From: Xanthostigma xanthostigma
Taxonomy: Eukaryota > Arthropoda > Insecta > Raphidioptera > Raphidiidae
Direction of reading: 5' to 3'
NCBI GenBank assembly: GCA_963575645.1
Contig: OY754473.1
Span: 5,704,001 to 5,768,000 of the forward strand
DNA: 64,000 nt
The number at the start of each line of letters is the position of its first letter. The first letter of the stretch is position 1. Below, in pieces: positions 1 to 12,138 of the stretch. The notes under the pieces were generated by a model. The model was not told the origin of the DNA, made no database searches, and saw nothing but the letters and a program-made list of their open reading frames with translations. The position numbers and the translations under genes were made by a program.

Positions 1-294
1 TGGGTCACTGATTTACCGACGCGCATACGTCATACCAGTCGGACAATTTTTGAATGAAATGTTTCCAAACAGATGGAGTTGTTTTTTTGTTTTAATTTTG
101 CACAAAAAAAATAAAATAATGATTTGTAAGAGCTTTTTATTATTAAAAATACCAAGTAAAATAAAAATAAAATAGAAATCCAGAAGATTACCACGATAAT
201 TCAATAGAAATAACAATTAATGCAGTCATGGCTAACTCTGATCCAAGTATTTTTTCCCAACGCTAGTTTCCCTATGTGCACCTTACGTGTTTAA
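1..294. repeat. Direct repeat G, copy 1 (cut by window start)
   Basis: Nearly identical to 1604-1898 in the same orientation, both running from TGGGTCACTGATTTACC to about CCTTACGTGTTTA. The left limit is unknown because the window begins inside it. Confidence 0.8.
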
Positions 295-430
295 GCTTCA
301 CCCATTGTTATAATGATCCTTTATTATGAGAAACTTGAATGTTTAGATGCGTCACTAATAAATGATAATTCGGCCGCCGCGATAGTGGAAGATTCGGATT
401 TGAGTCCCGATACTGACATTGTTTGAATAA

Positions 431-759
431 TATAATACGCGCCACGGATCTAAAAGGTTCGGAAGTTAGTCGCAAACAACGTTGCTAAGGCACATTTTAT
501 AGAGCCGTTGATACTCCCACTACCTCCCAGCTACCTGCACGGAACGTGCGCTCGTCGGTGATTGGCCGTGATCGCTCGTTGCCTTTGTCACTTGTCGCTT
601 TCCTGCTTTAAAGTACAGTCGAGTACGCTTTTGTCAAGTTGTTATTGTTATTTCAGTTTTGTTGAGTTGCGAGTTTGTAGTTTTTCAACAGACTGTACAA
701 GCGCAAGCCTGCATTCGCGCCTAACTTCCGAGCCTTTTAGATTCGTGGCGCGTACTATA
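431..759. mobile_element. MITE family F, copy 1
   Basis: About 330 bp with long imperfect terminal inverted repeats, TATAATACGCGCCACGGATC at one end and its complement at the other. Five copies lie in the window. The duplicated target is not clear (TA or TATA). An apparent ORF inside recurs in several copies and is a by-product of the repeat. Confidence 0.8.
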
Positions 760-1603
760 CTTTTGGCCCAACCTATCATGACCTTGATATACATTTGATA
801 ATTTTGCGAAAGAATGAGATATCTCGCACTTGCCGGTTCTTGCTAAAGAGAGAGATTGTAGATGCTAAACAACTAAGTGCACAATTAAAACAATACTGAT
901 AATAATGGATGACTTCATTATATAATTGAGTTTACTGCTGTTTGACGAATTCTATAATCTTTTCAATGAAGAACTGAAAAAAAACAGTAATATTTTTTAA
1001 ATGAACGCCGGCGGCCATGCAGAGCAGGGCTTAAGAAGGGCTGACAATGCGCGTCCAGAATTCATTGTGTCCGCGAGAAAAGGCTGTCGCATTCAAAAAA
1101 ACCCATGTAGGTACACAATAATGACGTGAAAAACAGTTAATCTTTCTTTCTTTTTTTGTTACAATATTTTACCACACATTTAGGTGACATTATGGCACAA
1201 TGATGTCTTTCTATTAACTTCCGACGAAACAGGTTCATGCAGCGGTTCTTCAACTGTCTCCGTAAGCGATCCACTAGAGTTGAGGGCGGGCTCGGCTCCT
1301 CTCAAAGTACCGTCTTGCCACTGCTCTAAATCTATATTATACAGTATGTAAACACGTAAGGTGCACATAGGGAAATTAACATTGGGAAAAAATGACTGGA
1401 TCGGAGTGAGCCTTGAAATCTTGTTTTTCAATTTGACAGATAAATATTCTATTGCAAAATGAATGTGTGTACTACCGAAGTAAATATTCAAATGATTACT
1501 ACATAATCGGACTTTTTTTATTAATGGGACATTAAATTCTCGAAAATACTTAAATATGGTGCGAGATCAAATATCTCCGCCTATTCGTGTTGAACCTAAA
1601 GAC
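760..1603. other. AT-rich spacer
   Basis: No gene signal. Apart from the inverted fragment of repeat G at about 1343-1400, nothing is recognised. Confidence 0.6.
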
Positions 1604-1898
1604 ATTGGGTCACTGATTTACCAACGCGCATACGTCATACCAGTCAGACAATTTTTGAAAGAAATGTTTCCAAACAGATGGAGTTGTTTTTTTGTTTTAT
1701 TTTTGTACAAAAACATTTAAATAATGATTTATAAGAGCTTTTTCTTATTAAAAATACCAAGTAAAATAAAAATAAAATAGAAATCCAGAAGATTACCACG
1801 ATAATTCAATAGAAATAACAATTAATGCAGTCATGGCTAACTCTGATCCAAGTATTTTTTCCCAATGCTAATTTCCCTGTGTGCGCCTTACGCGTTTA
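1604..1898. repeat. Direct repeat G, copy 2
   Basis: Second copy of the 1-294 repeat, 1.6 kb downstream. A shorter inverted match (ACACGTAAGGTGCACATAGG) lies at about 1353-1372 between them. The interval has no coding capacity, so an LTR pair is not indicated; a MITE-like family is as likely. Confidence 0.75.
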
Positions 1899-2560
1899 CA
1901 TACTGTATGTAAAATTCCCGTGTCACAATTTTGGCCGCGCAAATCTCTGAAACCACTGAACGGATTTTAATGAAATGTAAATGTGTCATGCTTGGTTCAA
2001 TATTAAATTTTTTGTACAAAATTAGAATCGATTTGTGTACACTTTTTGGCAGAGTCCTCGAACTAGTTAGGTCATAATCGAGATTCGAATCACCTATATA
2101 CATCAAACCAGCTACAATTTTCTCACGGCTAAGATTTCTTTTCAATACTCGGTTGGACAATCGACAATGGTACAATTTTTACGATCATAATTTGTCGAAA
2201 TGTAGGCGCCTAACTGCTTCAAAACTTTTCAAGTACAAAGAATATTTACTATTGTAATTCAGGCTATGGTCAGTGTTGCAATAGGTATATAATTTGCCTT
2301 CTCAGTATTATGGTGTTGCCAACGGGGAAAACATGGTATTTGCTAAAAATATCTATGTATTGATATTTCATTGTAATACGAATTGTTTATTGGGTAAAAG
2401 GTCGGTTTTGAATTAAAGCACTTTATTTATTAAAACACGTAAACTCTATATATAGCGACACTCAAGGGACTGGGCACTTTGTGGCGTTATTGAGAGTTGT
2501 CGTTAAACGGATGAAATAATCCATTAATATTTTTTTACTGTAATATGTATTTACTCATAA
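1899..2560. other. AT-rich spacer
   Basis: No coding, RNA or repeat signal recognised. Confidence 0.6.
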
Positions 2561-3116
2561 TCATATATATTAATATACGCTAAGGTTTAAGATGTTTGCC
2601 TCCCTTTTTAGAAAAAACCTCACACTTTCTCCACATAAATTATATATCATTTTACAGATAATTGCTTGCTCTACTGACATCGACAACTAAAAAATTTATT
2701 ATTGCTTTTGTTTTTGTAAATTAATTAAAATACAGCAACGCTGAACAACGTCTGCCAACACTTCGATCTGTCATCTGACCTTCATATTGTAATACAATAG
2801 ACACAATACTGCATTACTGCCATCTAACGGCTTTAATTTTGAAACAGCGAGCAACGCTGGACAACGTCACAGCAATGCTGCATGATGCCATCTGACGGCT
2901 TAGCTCAACGCTTTTGCTACTTGACAATTTTAGTAAAATATTTTTATCGATCTGTCATCTGAACTTCATATTGTAATACAGCAAAAAGAAGACGTTATAA
3001 GCAGTGTGCAAAATTAGAAACGAATTGAATACCTGCAATCATATTTAAAAAATAATTTTGTAAAGTGATAATTATTATACTTATTTAGTGCGAATAATTC
3101 GCACAGGTCACACTAG
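2561..3116 (+). mobile_element. Non-autonomous Helitron family C, copy 1
   Basis: Starts A|TCATATATATTAATA and ends with hairpin GTGCGAATAATTCGCAC, about 7 bp, then CTAG|T. That fits Helitron ends (5' TC, subterminal hairpin, CTRR, insertion between A and T). About 556 bp, no Rep/helicase. Confidence 0.75.
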
Positions 3117-3235
3117 TATATAAAATTTACAACTGACCAACAAACATTCATACTATCACAAAGCAGCTGCGGGTTAACATATGAAAGATAATCCCAACAA
3201 ACGAAAGAACGAATTTCTTAGAATCTTCGGTACGC

Positions 3236-3440
3236 ATGATGCCGACAACAAAGCAACAAAATAACAAACAAATACTGTTTATTGCTTAATGATGACGAAT
3301 TGTTGTCGTTAATTAGAGTGGGTGTGTCGTTATTGAGAGTGTATCGTTGTATGAGCAACAAGGTAAACCGTCTAGAGTTACGTAATTTCGACGTTTTAAG
3401 GAGTTTGTCGCTATATCGAGTGACTTTAAATGGAGTTTAC
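3236..3440. repeat. Repeat S, copy 1
   Basis: About 200 bp closely matching 5308-5512 in the same orientation, from GCCGACAACAAAGCAAC to GTGACTTTAAATGGA. Confidence 0.75.
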
Positions 3441-3478
3441 ACTGTAGTTACGTATCGTCTTAACTTCGTCAGGATCTA

Positions 3479-3587
3479 AAAAATAATATACAACAATATG
3501 TGATTTAAATAATTATATAACAATGGACATGACATTGTATTCCATTGTTAAATTATTAATCACATATTGTTGTATATTATTTTTTAA
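3479..3587. repeat. Inverted repeat beside hammerhead-like core
   Basis: Arms of about 40 bp (AAAAAATAATATACAACAAT and its complement) around an AT-rich loop. It sits directly before the 3591 core. Confidence 0.8.
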
Positions 3588-3590
3588 AGC

Positions 3591-3621
3591 CTGAAGAAGT
3601 CCCAAGTTTAGGACGAAAACG
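3591..3621 (+). ncRNA. Hammerhead-like ribozyme core, locus 1
   Basis: CTGAAGA, then GTCC pairing with GGAC, then GAAAAC. This resembles the CUGANGA / stem II / GAAA core of hammerhead motifs known from Penelope-like elements. One extra A sits before stem II, and stems I and III were not established, so activity is unproven. Confidence 0.35.
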
Positions 3622-3661
3622 TAACTTTTTTAATAAATAAATAGTGTTTTAATTTAAAACC

Positions 3662-3878
3662 GTCCTTTTATATTAGAGAGAGTGTATTCTCCGGAACCAC
3701 TGCACCGATTTAAAAAATTGTTTCATTACTATTTAGAACGGACCTTCAGGATAGACATAGGCTATATATTATCGCGTTTAAACAAAAGCGCTTTTCGTGG
3801 AGACCAATTTTGCAACGCAAGTCGACGAAAAAACGGTGGCAATCTACAAATTCGGGCGAAGCCGGACCGGGCTGCTAG
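3662..3878 (+). mobile_element. Helitron family B, copy 1
   Basis: Ends GGGCGAAGCCGGACCGGGCT then GCTAG|T, a typical hairpin plus CTAG terminus. Internal sequence matches the copies at 9232, 18524, 29398 and 54317. The 5' end is not clear. Confidence 0.75.
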
Positions 3879-4122
3879 TTATTGATAAATGAAGGAAAAA
3901 AAGAACGGATATTTTTTTTTATTGAATTTCGTAATCTGCGGTATGAAAAATTGAAAAAAATGAGGGGTTGATCGAACGAGAGGGTGCAGATAAACGAGCC
4001 AAACAGAGCCAAATGTCGGACGGTCGAGTTAACTATAATTAGAATGTGTAACCGACCAATAAGTCCTGGACACGGGGTGAAAGTCGTTGACCTTCTGGCA
4101 GTTGCAATTGAATAGACAGAAC

Positions 4123-4626
4123 TAGTGATGTGCCGGATATCCGAGGGAGAAGAAAGATCCGTATCCGTTAGTTTTTGGCGGATCTTTTACGGAATTTTCA
4201 ATTCATAGATGAAATTTTATATATATAGGTGATTAGGTAATAATGAAAAACTGTTAAATTCCATTCAGATTATTTTTTATTTTTTTAAATCGTATTTGGC
4301 ACCTTTATATTGCAAACATTTATCGTAGTGAGTATCTACCATATAAATAGTACTTAACTCAAAGGTACTAAATCAACTCTCTTTATAATGAGATATTGCA
4401 CATCGATCTTTGGAAAGAGACAATCTGTTATGAGAGTTAACTCTTAAAAAGGGCAATAACTTTTTCCCATAACAGATAATAGTCTCTTTCCAAAGGTCGA
4501 TGTGCAATATTTACCGCCGCGTACTCTAAGAAAGTTAAGATCCGTATCCACGGAACTTGAAACCAAATATCCGTATTCAGATCCGTATCCGCGGATATAC
4601 ATTTTTAACGATCCGGCACATCACTA
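4123..4626. mobile_element. hAT-like MITE with 8-bp TSD gacagaac
   Basis: Termini TAGTGATGTGCCGGAT and its near complement are flanked by perfect gacagaac at 4115-4122 and 4627-4634. Inside, about 4378-4505 is an inverted repeat around TTGCACATCGA. No transposase. Confidence 0.9.
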
Positions 4627-4846
4627 GACAGAACTGACTGCGGAATACCGTTTGTTATGTAATAATTAACAATTGCGCTAGGAAATGTGCATTTATGGAA
4701 ATGTCGCCGTCGCAGGGGCGCAATTGACGGTTTTTTTTATGTTAATATATTAATTTCGAAATGTAAGGTTAAATTATAATATCAATTTATAGTACACTGT
4801 TTGCTATTGTTGTATGAAACATTGTTATATGAAACACAGTCATTGT

Positions 4847-5172
4847 TATAATAGGTACGCGCCACGAATCTAAAAGGCTCGGAAGTAAGATGCGAATGCG
4901 GGCTGGCGCTTGTACAGTCTGTTGAAAAACTACAAACTCGCAACTCAACAAAACTAACATAGCAATAACGACTTGACAATAGCGTACTCGACTGTACTTT
5001 AAAGCATAGAAAAGCGACAAAGGCAACGAGCGATCACGGCCAAACACCGACGAGCGCACGTTCCGTGCAGGTAGCTGGGAGGTGATGGGAGTATCAACGG
5101 CTCTAAAATGTGCCTTTGCGACGCTGTTTGTGACTAACTTCCGTGCCTTTTGGATCCGTGGCGCGTTTTATA
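4847..5172. mobile_element. MITE family F, copy 2
   Basis: Same family as 431-759, same TIRs, inverted relative to copy 1; a few extra bases near the left tip. Confidence 0.8.
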
Positions 5173-5307
5173 CAATGCGATATAAGGAAAATTTATTTTC
5201 CAACAGTGTCAATGTCAGAACTCATATACCTACCCGAAAGTTCCACTGTCGCGGCGGATGACTTATCATTTTCTCTTCAAACAATCAATAATTCTCATAA
5301 TAAAGCG

Positions 5308-5512
5308 TATGCCGACAACAAAGCAACTAAATAACAAACAAGTACTGTTTATTGCTTACCTAATGATGACGTATTGTTGTCGTTATTTAGACTGTGTGTC
5401 GTTATTTAGAGTGTATCATTTGTATATGAGCGACATGGTAAACCAACTAGAGTTAAGTGATTTCGACGTTTTAAGGAGTTTGTCGTTATATCGAGTGACG
5501 TTAAATGGATAT
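5308..5512. repeat. Repeat S, copy 2
   Basis: Matches 3236-3440; interrupted at its right end by the MITE at 5517. Confidence 0.75.
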
Positions 5513-5516
5513 AATA

Positions 5517-5706
5517 GTGCTAACACACGGTCGAACTTGGTCCGGTCCGACAACGGACATGGTACGGCGGATCTTGCAACAGACGACCGAATCTGTTCCC
5601 ATCGAACCGGGCGGACACGCAGACTACTGTACAGACGAACAGATTTGGTACGGAGCGGACCAGATCCGCTGTCCGCTTCGAACCAAGTTCGATCGTCTGT
5701 TAGTAC
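5517..5706. mobile_element. 190-bp GC-rich MITE with TA flanks
   Basis: TIRs GTGCTAACACACGGTCGAAC and GTACTAACAGACGATCGAAC (read inward), TA on both sides. Richer in GC than the flanks. The internal ORF is not credible as a gene. Confidence 0.75.
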
Positions 5707-5712
5707 TATTAC

Positions 5713-6194
5713 ACTGCAGCAGAGGTCGTTTGAAGTTCGTCCAATGTTTTAAAGTTATTTTTATCCATTATATCTATTATTATAGTTATCAAGATCTACT
5801 ATAAAAAAACCCAACATGAACGAAACTCACCGTGCCTTCATAGTTGACGGAATACAAAAATAGAATATTATAATAGCAATGTCCGTCGTCCGTGAAGAAA
5901 TTAAGAATAAGCGGATGTGCGGGTCGCGAGCCAAAGCATGCGTGCGATCATCGGACTGAAACGTTGGAGAAAAACAAACGACAGGCGGACGTCTTTAACT
6001 TACCGCCTAGCGTTTACTGTTTATAGAGAGAGACGGAATGTCGGAAGCGCGATACTTTTTGAAGTAAAACTTCTTTTGGCACTATATATTTAGTGTATAA
6101 TTCGTTTCTTGATGAGATTGAATTATTTTTTAATTTTGACCATTTTTTACTCCCCTTATTTTAAAATGAGTCTAGATTCCGCTTATAAATCATA
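5713..6194. other. Spacer
   Basis: Nothing recognised. Confidence 0.55.
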
Positions 6195-7246
6195 CTAGCG
6201 GTCCCGTCCGGTTTCACCCGGGTGTAAAAGAACGAATGGGGAAGGGAGGAACATGTGTACGCACATTCATCTTAGTTTACCGAGATGAATGTTGTGTCCA
6301 AATTTCATGATGATCGGAGTTACCGTTCAAAAGTTTTTGTCGGACAGACAAATTTTGAGTTACATTTTGCAACCTTTTTCATTGATACTCCGCTCCTATT
6401 GGTCGTAGTGTGATATTATATAGCCTATAGCCTTCCTCGATAAATGGACTATCCAACAAAAATTTCTGTTCTAGAACCAAAAATTTCAACCATGTATCAT
6501 GTTTTCTCCACTATATGTTTCGTGCGCGGAGGACTCGATGCTCGGAATCGACGTTCGGAAATGACGCTCAAAATTTCATACGTCTCTCAGCTATGTGTTG
6601 CGCGGAAAAAATTGACGCTCAAAATTGACGCTCAAACAAAATTGACGCTCAAAATTGACGCTCAAAAAAATTTAGTACCCCAGGGCTAAAACATGATACA
6701 TGTTAAAACATTTTTCAATTCAAACCAGTAGTTCCTGAGATTAGCGCGTTCAACAAAAAAAAAAAAAAAAACTCTTCAGCTTTATACATACAATTAGTAT
6801 AGAACCGAGCGGATAGTGTAGCGGTGAGAGCACTTTAGACTCGCATTCGGGAGGTAACGGGTTCGAATCCCGGTGGGAGCAGATGATACTGGGACTTTTT
6901 TCTGCTGCCTCTCGCCGAGAAACGGTAATTACTGTACCGGCCATCCTGTTGAGGTTTTCCATGGTTTCCCTCAATAATTCCAGATAAATATCGAGATGGT
7001 TCCTTATTCAAGGCCATGGCCGATTACCTGTCAAAGTCCTATGCTTGAAATTTGCCTACCTTATCCTAATGTCCTAAAATTCTTTCATTCGCCCATTGCT
7101 ATTGCAAGTTGAAATTGTAAATGTAGAAATAACGGGAAGTATAATGATGGTAGATGGAAAATGGTAATGGTGTGAATGGCGTCTGTTATGACACAAAGTC
7201 GAGAAACGGACGTTAGTCGCATTATTATTATTATATTAGTATAGAA
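6195..7246 (-). mobile_element. Helitron family A, copy 1, with SINE in its 5' end
   Basis: The 3' end (complement of CCGCTAG) is at 6195 and the 5' end TCTATACTAAT (complement) at 6793-6803. About 6460-6700 is extra sequence absent from other copies, including short tandem AAAATTGACGCTC units at 6609-6667. The SINE at 6805-7234 splits the 5' tip. Confidence 0.8.
6805..7234 (+). mobile_element. tRNA-headed SINE, copy 1
   Basis: Begins with a Pol III-type head: A-box-like TAGTGTAGCGGTGAGAGCA and B-box GGGTTCGAATCCC. It ends in an ATT-rich tail. It is bounded by a perfect 12-bp target duplication, attagtatagaa, at 6793-6804 and 7235-7246. A second copy is at 39834-40210. Confidence 0.9.
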
Positions 7247-9231
7247 AAGAAAAAATGCTCTGAATTACTTAAATAGCTTATGTACCAAGCGGCAGAAGAT
7301 TGGAACGACATGGTTTTTTTTGCGCGTCAGCTCCCTAACTAGTAGTGTTTTCCATAGTTTGAGATTGGAGGAACGTAATGGAGAGCTACATGCGGGTGAG
7401 TAAGAGTTCGTATTAAACAGCTGGTGTACAGTCACTTGCAGAACATGCACAACGTGTTGATATGCTATTCAAGTGTACATATTTCCATACAAGCAACCTC
7501 TTGAGTGCAGTTTCCGTTTCTTGTAAGTTGGCAGTCGGTTTCTTTATATACTGCGAATTGGCTACAGTGAAATTTATGGGTACTGTAAATTATGATACGT
7601 TAAAACACGAATATATTCCATGAAAGCCATGTGTTTTAGAGGTAAAAATATCCGAAGCAACATTTTGAAATGGATATAATGCCAAAAGTCTTGAGGTAGT
7701 GTGTCGAGATTTCGAAAATGACGTTTTGATTCACTCGTCAAAACCTGTAGGGTACTTCCCGTTCACCTTGAATAGTGAAAGGACATACCTTTATATTGAT
7801 CGAAAATGGTTTTATTTACATCTGGCGGCCTCGTGAAATCATACTCTATAACCGTTGCATGGTTTATTGCTCATTTAGTCCACAGCTAACGCTTTCCCCA
7901 CTCTATACTCTACAGCCGGCCAATAACAAATGGGAATCCGCGATATGGACTACTCTATCTGGCGGCGAAACTTACTAACTAACATGTGAGAAACAAGTAT
8001 ATGAACCGTACTGTCAATGAATACTGATAAACGTGATTTTTTTATAATAATAATTAAAAAAAAAAGTTGATAAATTAATAAATGACTTATTATGAAACCT
8101 GCGAAGTTTTCACCTCGTGCAAACACAAATAAAAAGTTAGTAAAAGGCTGTAATAGTACCACGTCATTTCAATGCAGATGATTAGTTATTTTACCAAGTA
8201 GATATTATACTTAGTCTTAATATTGAAAACTTAATTTAATAATTTAATAACATTAAGAATTTTGATAGAAAAAAAATAAAGTTGAAAATACATTTTGACA
8301 GATGACTATTTTTAGGTTGGGAACTTACCTGTTGCATTAAAGTAATGTTTCAATAAATGTTTGCAACGTTCATCAACACTGCATTGATATAATATCTCTA
8401 TTTACCACTTTTATTTCTTGTGGATTACTCTTTAAATCGGAAGTTTGTAAACAGAAAGCATTAAAATTCATCTTACTTGAAGGTTCTGTTTCAATTGAAT
8501 TTTTGCCTGATTTTATGGCCGGAATTAAAGATACGTTCCCCTTGAAGGAAATTTCTTTTTCGGTGATTTGTATCAGCCCAATTACATATTGTGCTGATAC
8601 TTATCATTTTATTGCACAATTGCACTGTTTACTATATAGTAACCATAGTAACTATGGAAATGATACCCCATCGTCGCCATGTTTTTAAAGCTCCGCCCAT
8701 TTGACGAACCCCAATAAAGATACATAATTGTTAGCCTCAACAAAATAATTGTTAAATTGTTGTAACTGCATTGTCCACCATTTTCTAAATTAAATATTGT
8801 TTGTGTTGTTTCACTGTATTGGATGAAACAGATCTGTCTCAAATTGAGTGCAAAACCAAATTGTTTCGATCTAGTTATTTGACACCGCTCTGCAACATGT
8901 GTCGATTTCAAATGACAGCCGGCCAAATAAAAAAAATCGATTGCACAAGCATACTTCCTTTATAGGGGACGTGAATTTCGACTTCTCCACTGTGCCGTCT
9001 CTTGGCTTCATTCTCATTCCAAAAGCATACGTCGGAACAATATGAACTTTTAAAATCGGGCCTCAAAGAGCTTAAATAATCTTTAAGTGCTCTATTGGAT
9101 TGTTATTAGACAGGATTAAAATTTATGAGTTTGTAGGAAATAATTTATTTAGTTGCTGTGGTACTGCAGTTTTAAATTTGTATTAATGTTTATTGTTGGG
9201 TGTTAGTGCAGTTTACGATATTTAAATTACA
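7247..9231. other. Long AT-rich stretch
   Basis: No gene. About 7730-7775 holds a fragment (GTAGGGTACTTCCCGTTCAC) of the repeat more fully seen at 27770. Otherwise unassigned. Confidence 0.55.
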
Positions 9232-9647
9232 ATAGCGGCCTGGTCCGGCTTCGTCCGAATTTGTAGCCTGCCGCCGTTTTTTCGTCGACTTACGTTGCAA
9301 AATTGGTCTCCACGAAAAGCGTTTTAATTTTATCGCGATAATATATAGCCTATCCCGAAGATTCTTTCTAAATATTGGTGAACACATTTTTGAAATCGGA
9401 TGAGTAGTTTCGGAGGTTACCTCCTACATCGAAACTTACAAACATTACCTCTTTATAATATTGATCTCCACGAAGAGCGCTTTTATTTTAACGCGATAAT
9501 ATATAGCCTATGTCCATCCTGAAGGTCCATTCTAAATATTGGTGTACAAATTTTTGAAATCGGAGAAGTAGTTTCGGAGATAACCTCCAACATCCAAAGT
9601 CCAAACTGACAAACATTACCTCTTTTATAATATTAGTAGGTATAGGA
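9232..9647 (-). mobile_element. Helitron family B, copy 2 (internally duplicated)
   Basis: Read on the minus strand it starts TCCTATACCTACTAATATTA and ends in the CGAAGCCGGACCAGGCCGC hairpin region. The middle block (ACGAAAAGCG... to GGTTACCTCC) occurs twice in tandem, at about 9305-9430 and 9465-9590. Confidence 0.8.
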
Positions 9648-9747
9648 TTGTCCAGAGATATTTATATCTCTGGGATTGTCGAACATATTTCTCTATTGTG
9701 TTGTGATGGGAATCTGAAAGCAAGAGATCAATTTATTGCATTGCGTC

Positions 9748-10318
9748 TAGCGTTGCCAGGCGTCCGGATAAAGCCGGGCATAGTTAGGCTTTTTGATTGC
9801 GTGTCCGGCCAAAATAAACGGTGTCCGGCTTTTGTTAGGCTTTTTACATTTCGCAAACGAGCGAGCGTCGAGCGTGGCCGAGCGCAGGCGAATATGAATA
9901 ATGATTTTTATTAACTTAAAAAGAAGAAGTTTTGATTTGTTTAGATTGTTTTTTATTTTGTTTAGGGAAGTAATAGCAGGTACATGAGACTTATTCGAGC
10001 AATTGCCTTTCATTAGAATGTAAGAAGAATTTAAAAATGTTGATAAGTGTTTATCTAGAATTTAATTTTGAGTTTTGACTGATGACTTTGGCTGATTAGT
10101 AATAAAGTACTTGAACTGATTTGGCATTCGATGCTAGAATTTAACAAGATTTATGGTAATAATCAAAAAATCTTGAATTTACATACAATTTTTTTGTTGT
10201 ACCTATTAATACTGAGACAAAATCCTCAATAATGTAAGCTGTCCGGCCTTTTTACCCAAATGTCCGGCCAAACTGGCTGGTCTGTTCGGCTATTTGGTTT
10301 GGCGACCTGGCAACCCTA
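9748..10318. mobile_element. hAT-like MITE with 8-bp TSD attgcgtc
   Basis: Termini TAGCGTTGCCAGG and (complement) TAGGGTTGCCAGG; perfect attgcgtc at 9740-9747 and 10319-10326. Subterminal GTCCGGCC motifs repeat at both ends, like transposase binding sites. No transposase. Confidence 0.9.
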
Positions 10319-10326
10319 ATTGCGTC

Positions 10327-10730
10327 ACACGTCAATAGAGACCAGCCGCGGTGGAAGCAAGTCTTCGTAGCTCTTCTCTTCGCCATGGTTTCTTGCAACG
10401 TCTGCAGATGTCAGTATTGCATAAATATCGGCTTATAATTGAACTAAACCTCTTTGTGTAGTGGACAGTGCCATCTGGTTTGTTAGAGTGCGTACGAGGC
10501 AACGGCTCTCGTCCCCGTTTAAACAGTCATCTGCGGTCGTGTAGTACACCGGTTTGGCCACTTAACAGTCGGGGCAGCACTTTACAACTTGCCTTCTAAC
10601 GGCCACATACCACTTTGCTTCTACATCGTGTTCCCTAAAGTTTTTGCGTCGACTTTGCGCACAGAATCGTCCGCATATATTTAATAATTAATTACTTATA
10701 TGAATCCTTGTCTATCTACTCAATGTGCGG
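10327..10730. other. GC-richer unassigned block ending in a donor-like GTGAGT
   Basis: Less AT-rich than its flanks and not matched elsewhere in the window. ATATATTTAATA is near 10675 and GTGAGTG near 10731. It could be an untranslated first exon or a solo LTR (an AATAAA follows at about 10845). Neither is shown. Confidence 0.25.
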
Positions 10731-11355
10731 TGAGTGAAGGCAACAAAGCGTATCGAAAATATATCTGCGTCTCTTTCTTCGATGTAATTCCCTATGATTT
10801 CTCTGATGCTAGGATTGGTTGATGTATACTTAAATTCAATCTGAATAAAGTATCTCTATTTCAAAAACTTTGTCTTTTTCTATGACGTTAACATGGGCGT
10901 ACCTAGCTTTTAGTCCAGGAGGGGGTTCTTAAGACGGGTCTCTCGTGCTTGTTTTTCCCTCCTGGATACCCTAATGGTTCGATTGCGATTTTATTCCTAT
11001 GCTCAGTATAGAATAAAAGTATATGATCGTCCGGAGTGTGAGTTTTTCTCATAAGGACGCTCTAGGCGTCTGAGCTGTACAGGTCGCGATTCTTGACGGT
11101 TCGCTGTCGTTTATCTTTTTTTGCGCATTCTTTACTGTCAGAGCAGAACCCAACTGGAATTTATCGAAACGCGTTCAGTAGTTTAATTGTTATAAACAAT
11201 TTTATTACTTTATATGACAGCAATAAAGTTTCGATCTTTAACATATTTACTGAATAATTACCACAGTAACATATTAAAAATTAGTAATTAACAGTACAAT
11301 TTACGGGTTAATAAATCTGCAACTTGTTTTATCATAAAAACAGCTGTAAAGTCAC
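10731..11355. other. Spacer
   Basis: No gene or repeat boundary recognised. Confidence 0.5.
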
Positions 11356-11359
11356 GCGG

Positions 11360-11432
11360 GTTCGATGGCCGAGTTGCTATCGCGTCAACTCGTGTGAAGA
11401 AGGTCGCTGGTTCGATTCCGGTCGACACCATT
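11360..11432 (+). repeat. tRNA-like SINE head
   Basis: TGGCCGAGTTGCTATCGCG resembles an A box and GGTTCGATTCC is a B box. The T arm pairs, but the acceptor strands do not, so this is not a working tRNA gene. Confidence 0.55.
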
Positions 11433-11670
11433 ATTATATAATTTTTTTACAACTATTACATATTTCACTTCGTGTTTACTTACGCAGACAAACCTGAGTG
11501 AATGAGAACTATCTCCGAAACTAAAAGAGATACACGGTTGCGGATGGTCGGAATCGATTCAGAGTGACTTTTTTTCGAAAATTTCCAATTTTTGAAGAAA
11601 GGTTTCCTAAAAGAGATGCATGGATCTAGAAATTTTGCACAAGAGTTTCTTATATAACGTAGGTGAGCAC

Positions 11671-12138
11671 CAGGGCCGGATTAACCCTGTCCGGGCCCCT
11701 AGGCAATGCAATCAGGTCTTTTCAAGTTGATGAAGGGATGTGAGTAACTTCCAGATGATCGGCTCCAGGTATCCTGTTACTTCAATGTCCTATGTGATAT
11801 TGTAACAACATGATTACTTTGACTAGATGCTGCAGCATCGCCTTACCTGATTCGTTAGCTTTATTGAAATGGTCTTAATGAATAGGTTATAGATAACGGA
11901 TGATCCAGGGTTTTTGATGGGTCAAGAAAGAGAAATGAGACGTGACGCAGTTATTTTAAATTTTATCTTGTTAAACGCAATAAATTACAATAAACAACGA
12001 AAGAAAATAATATTGTTGTTGGGAAATTTCATACAAATTTTCAAATAAAATTTTCGTTCAATGAAAAGTTTTTTTTCTTGGTGCGTGCACGGCCCCCTAG
12101 GCAGTTGCCTACTCTGCCTGATGATTAATCTGGCACTG
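11671..12138. mobile_element. hAT-like MITE with 8-bp TSD gtgagcac
   Basis: Termini CAGGGCCGGATTAA and (complement) CAGTGCCAGATTAA; perfect gtgagcac at 11663-11670 and 12139-12146. Same family as 21276-22460. It sits in a repeat related to 12241-12286 and 12849-12900. Confidence 0.9.

Noticed and set aside
562..798. Recurring small ORF in MITE family F (also at 4782, 60347)
   Set aside because: The same frame recurs because the MITE recurs; it lies across the inverted ends and has no protein likeness.
1..1898. An LTR retrotransposon bounded by repeat G
   Set aside because: The 1.3-kb interior codes for nothing and holds an unrelated MITE; no primer-binding or polypurine tract was identified.
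5258..5752. A 164-codon ORF as a gene
   Set aside because: It runs from repeat S into a separate MITE, so the frame crosses two elements and cannot be one protein.
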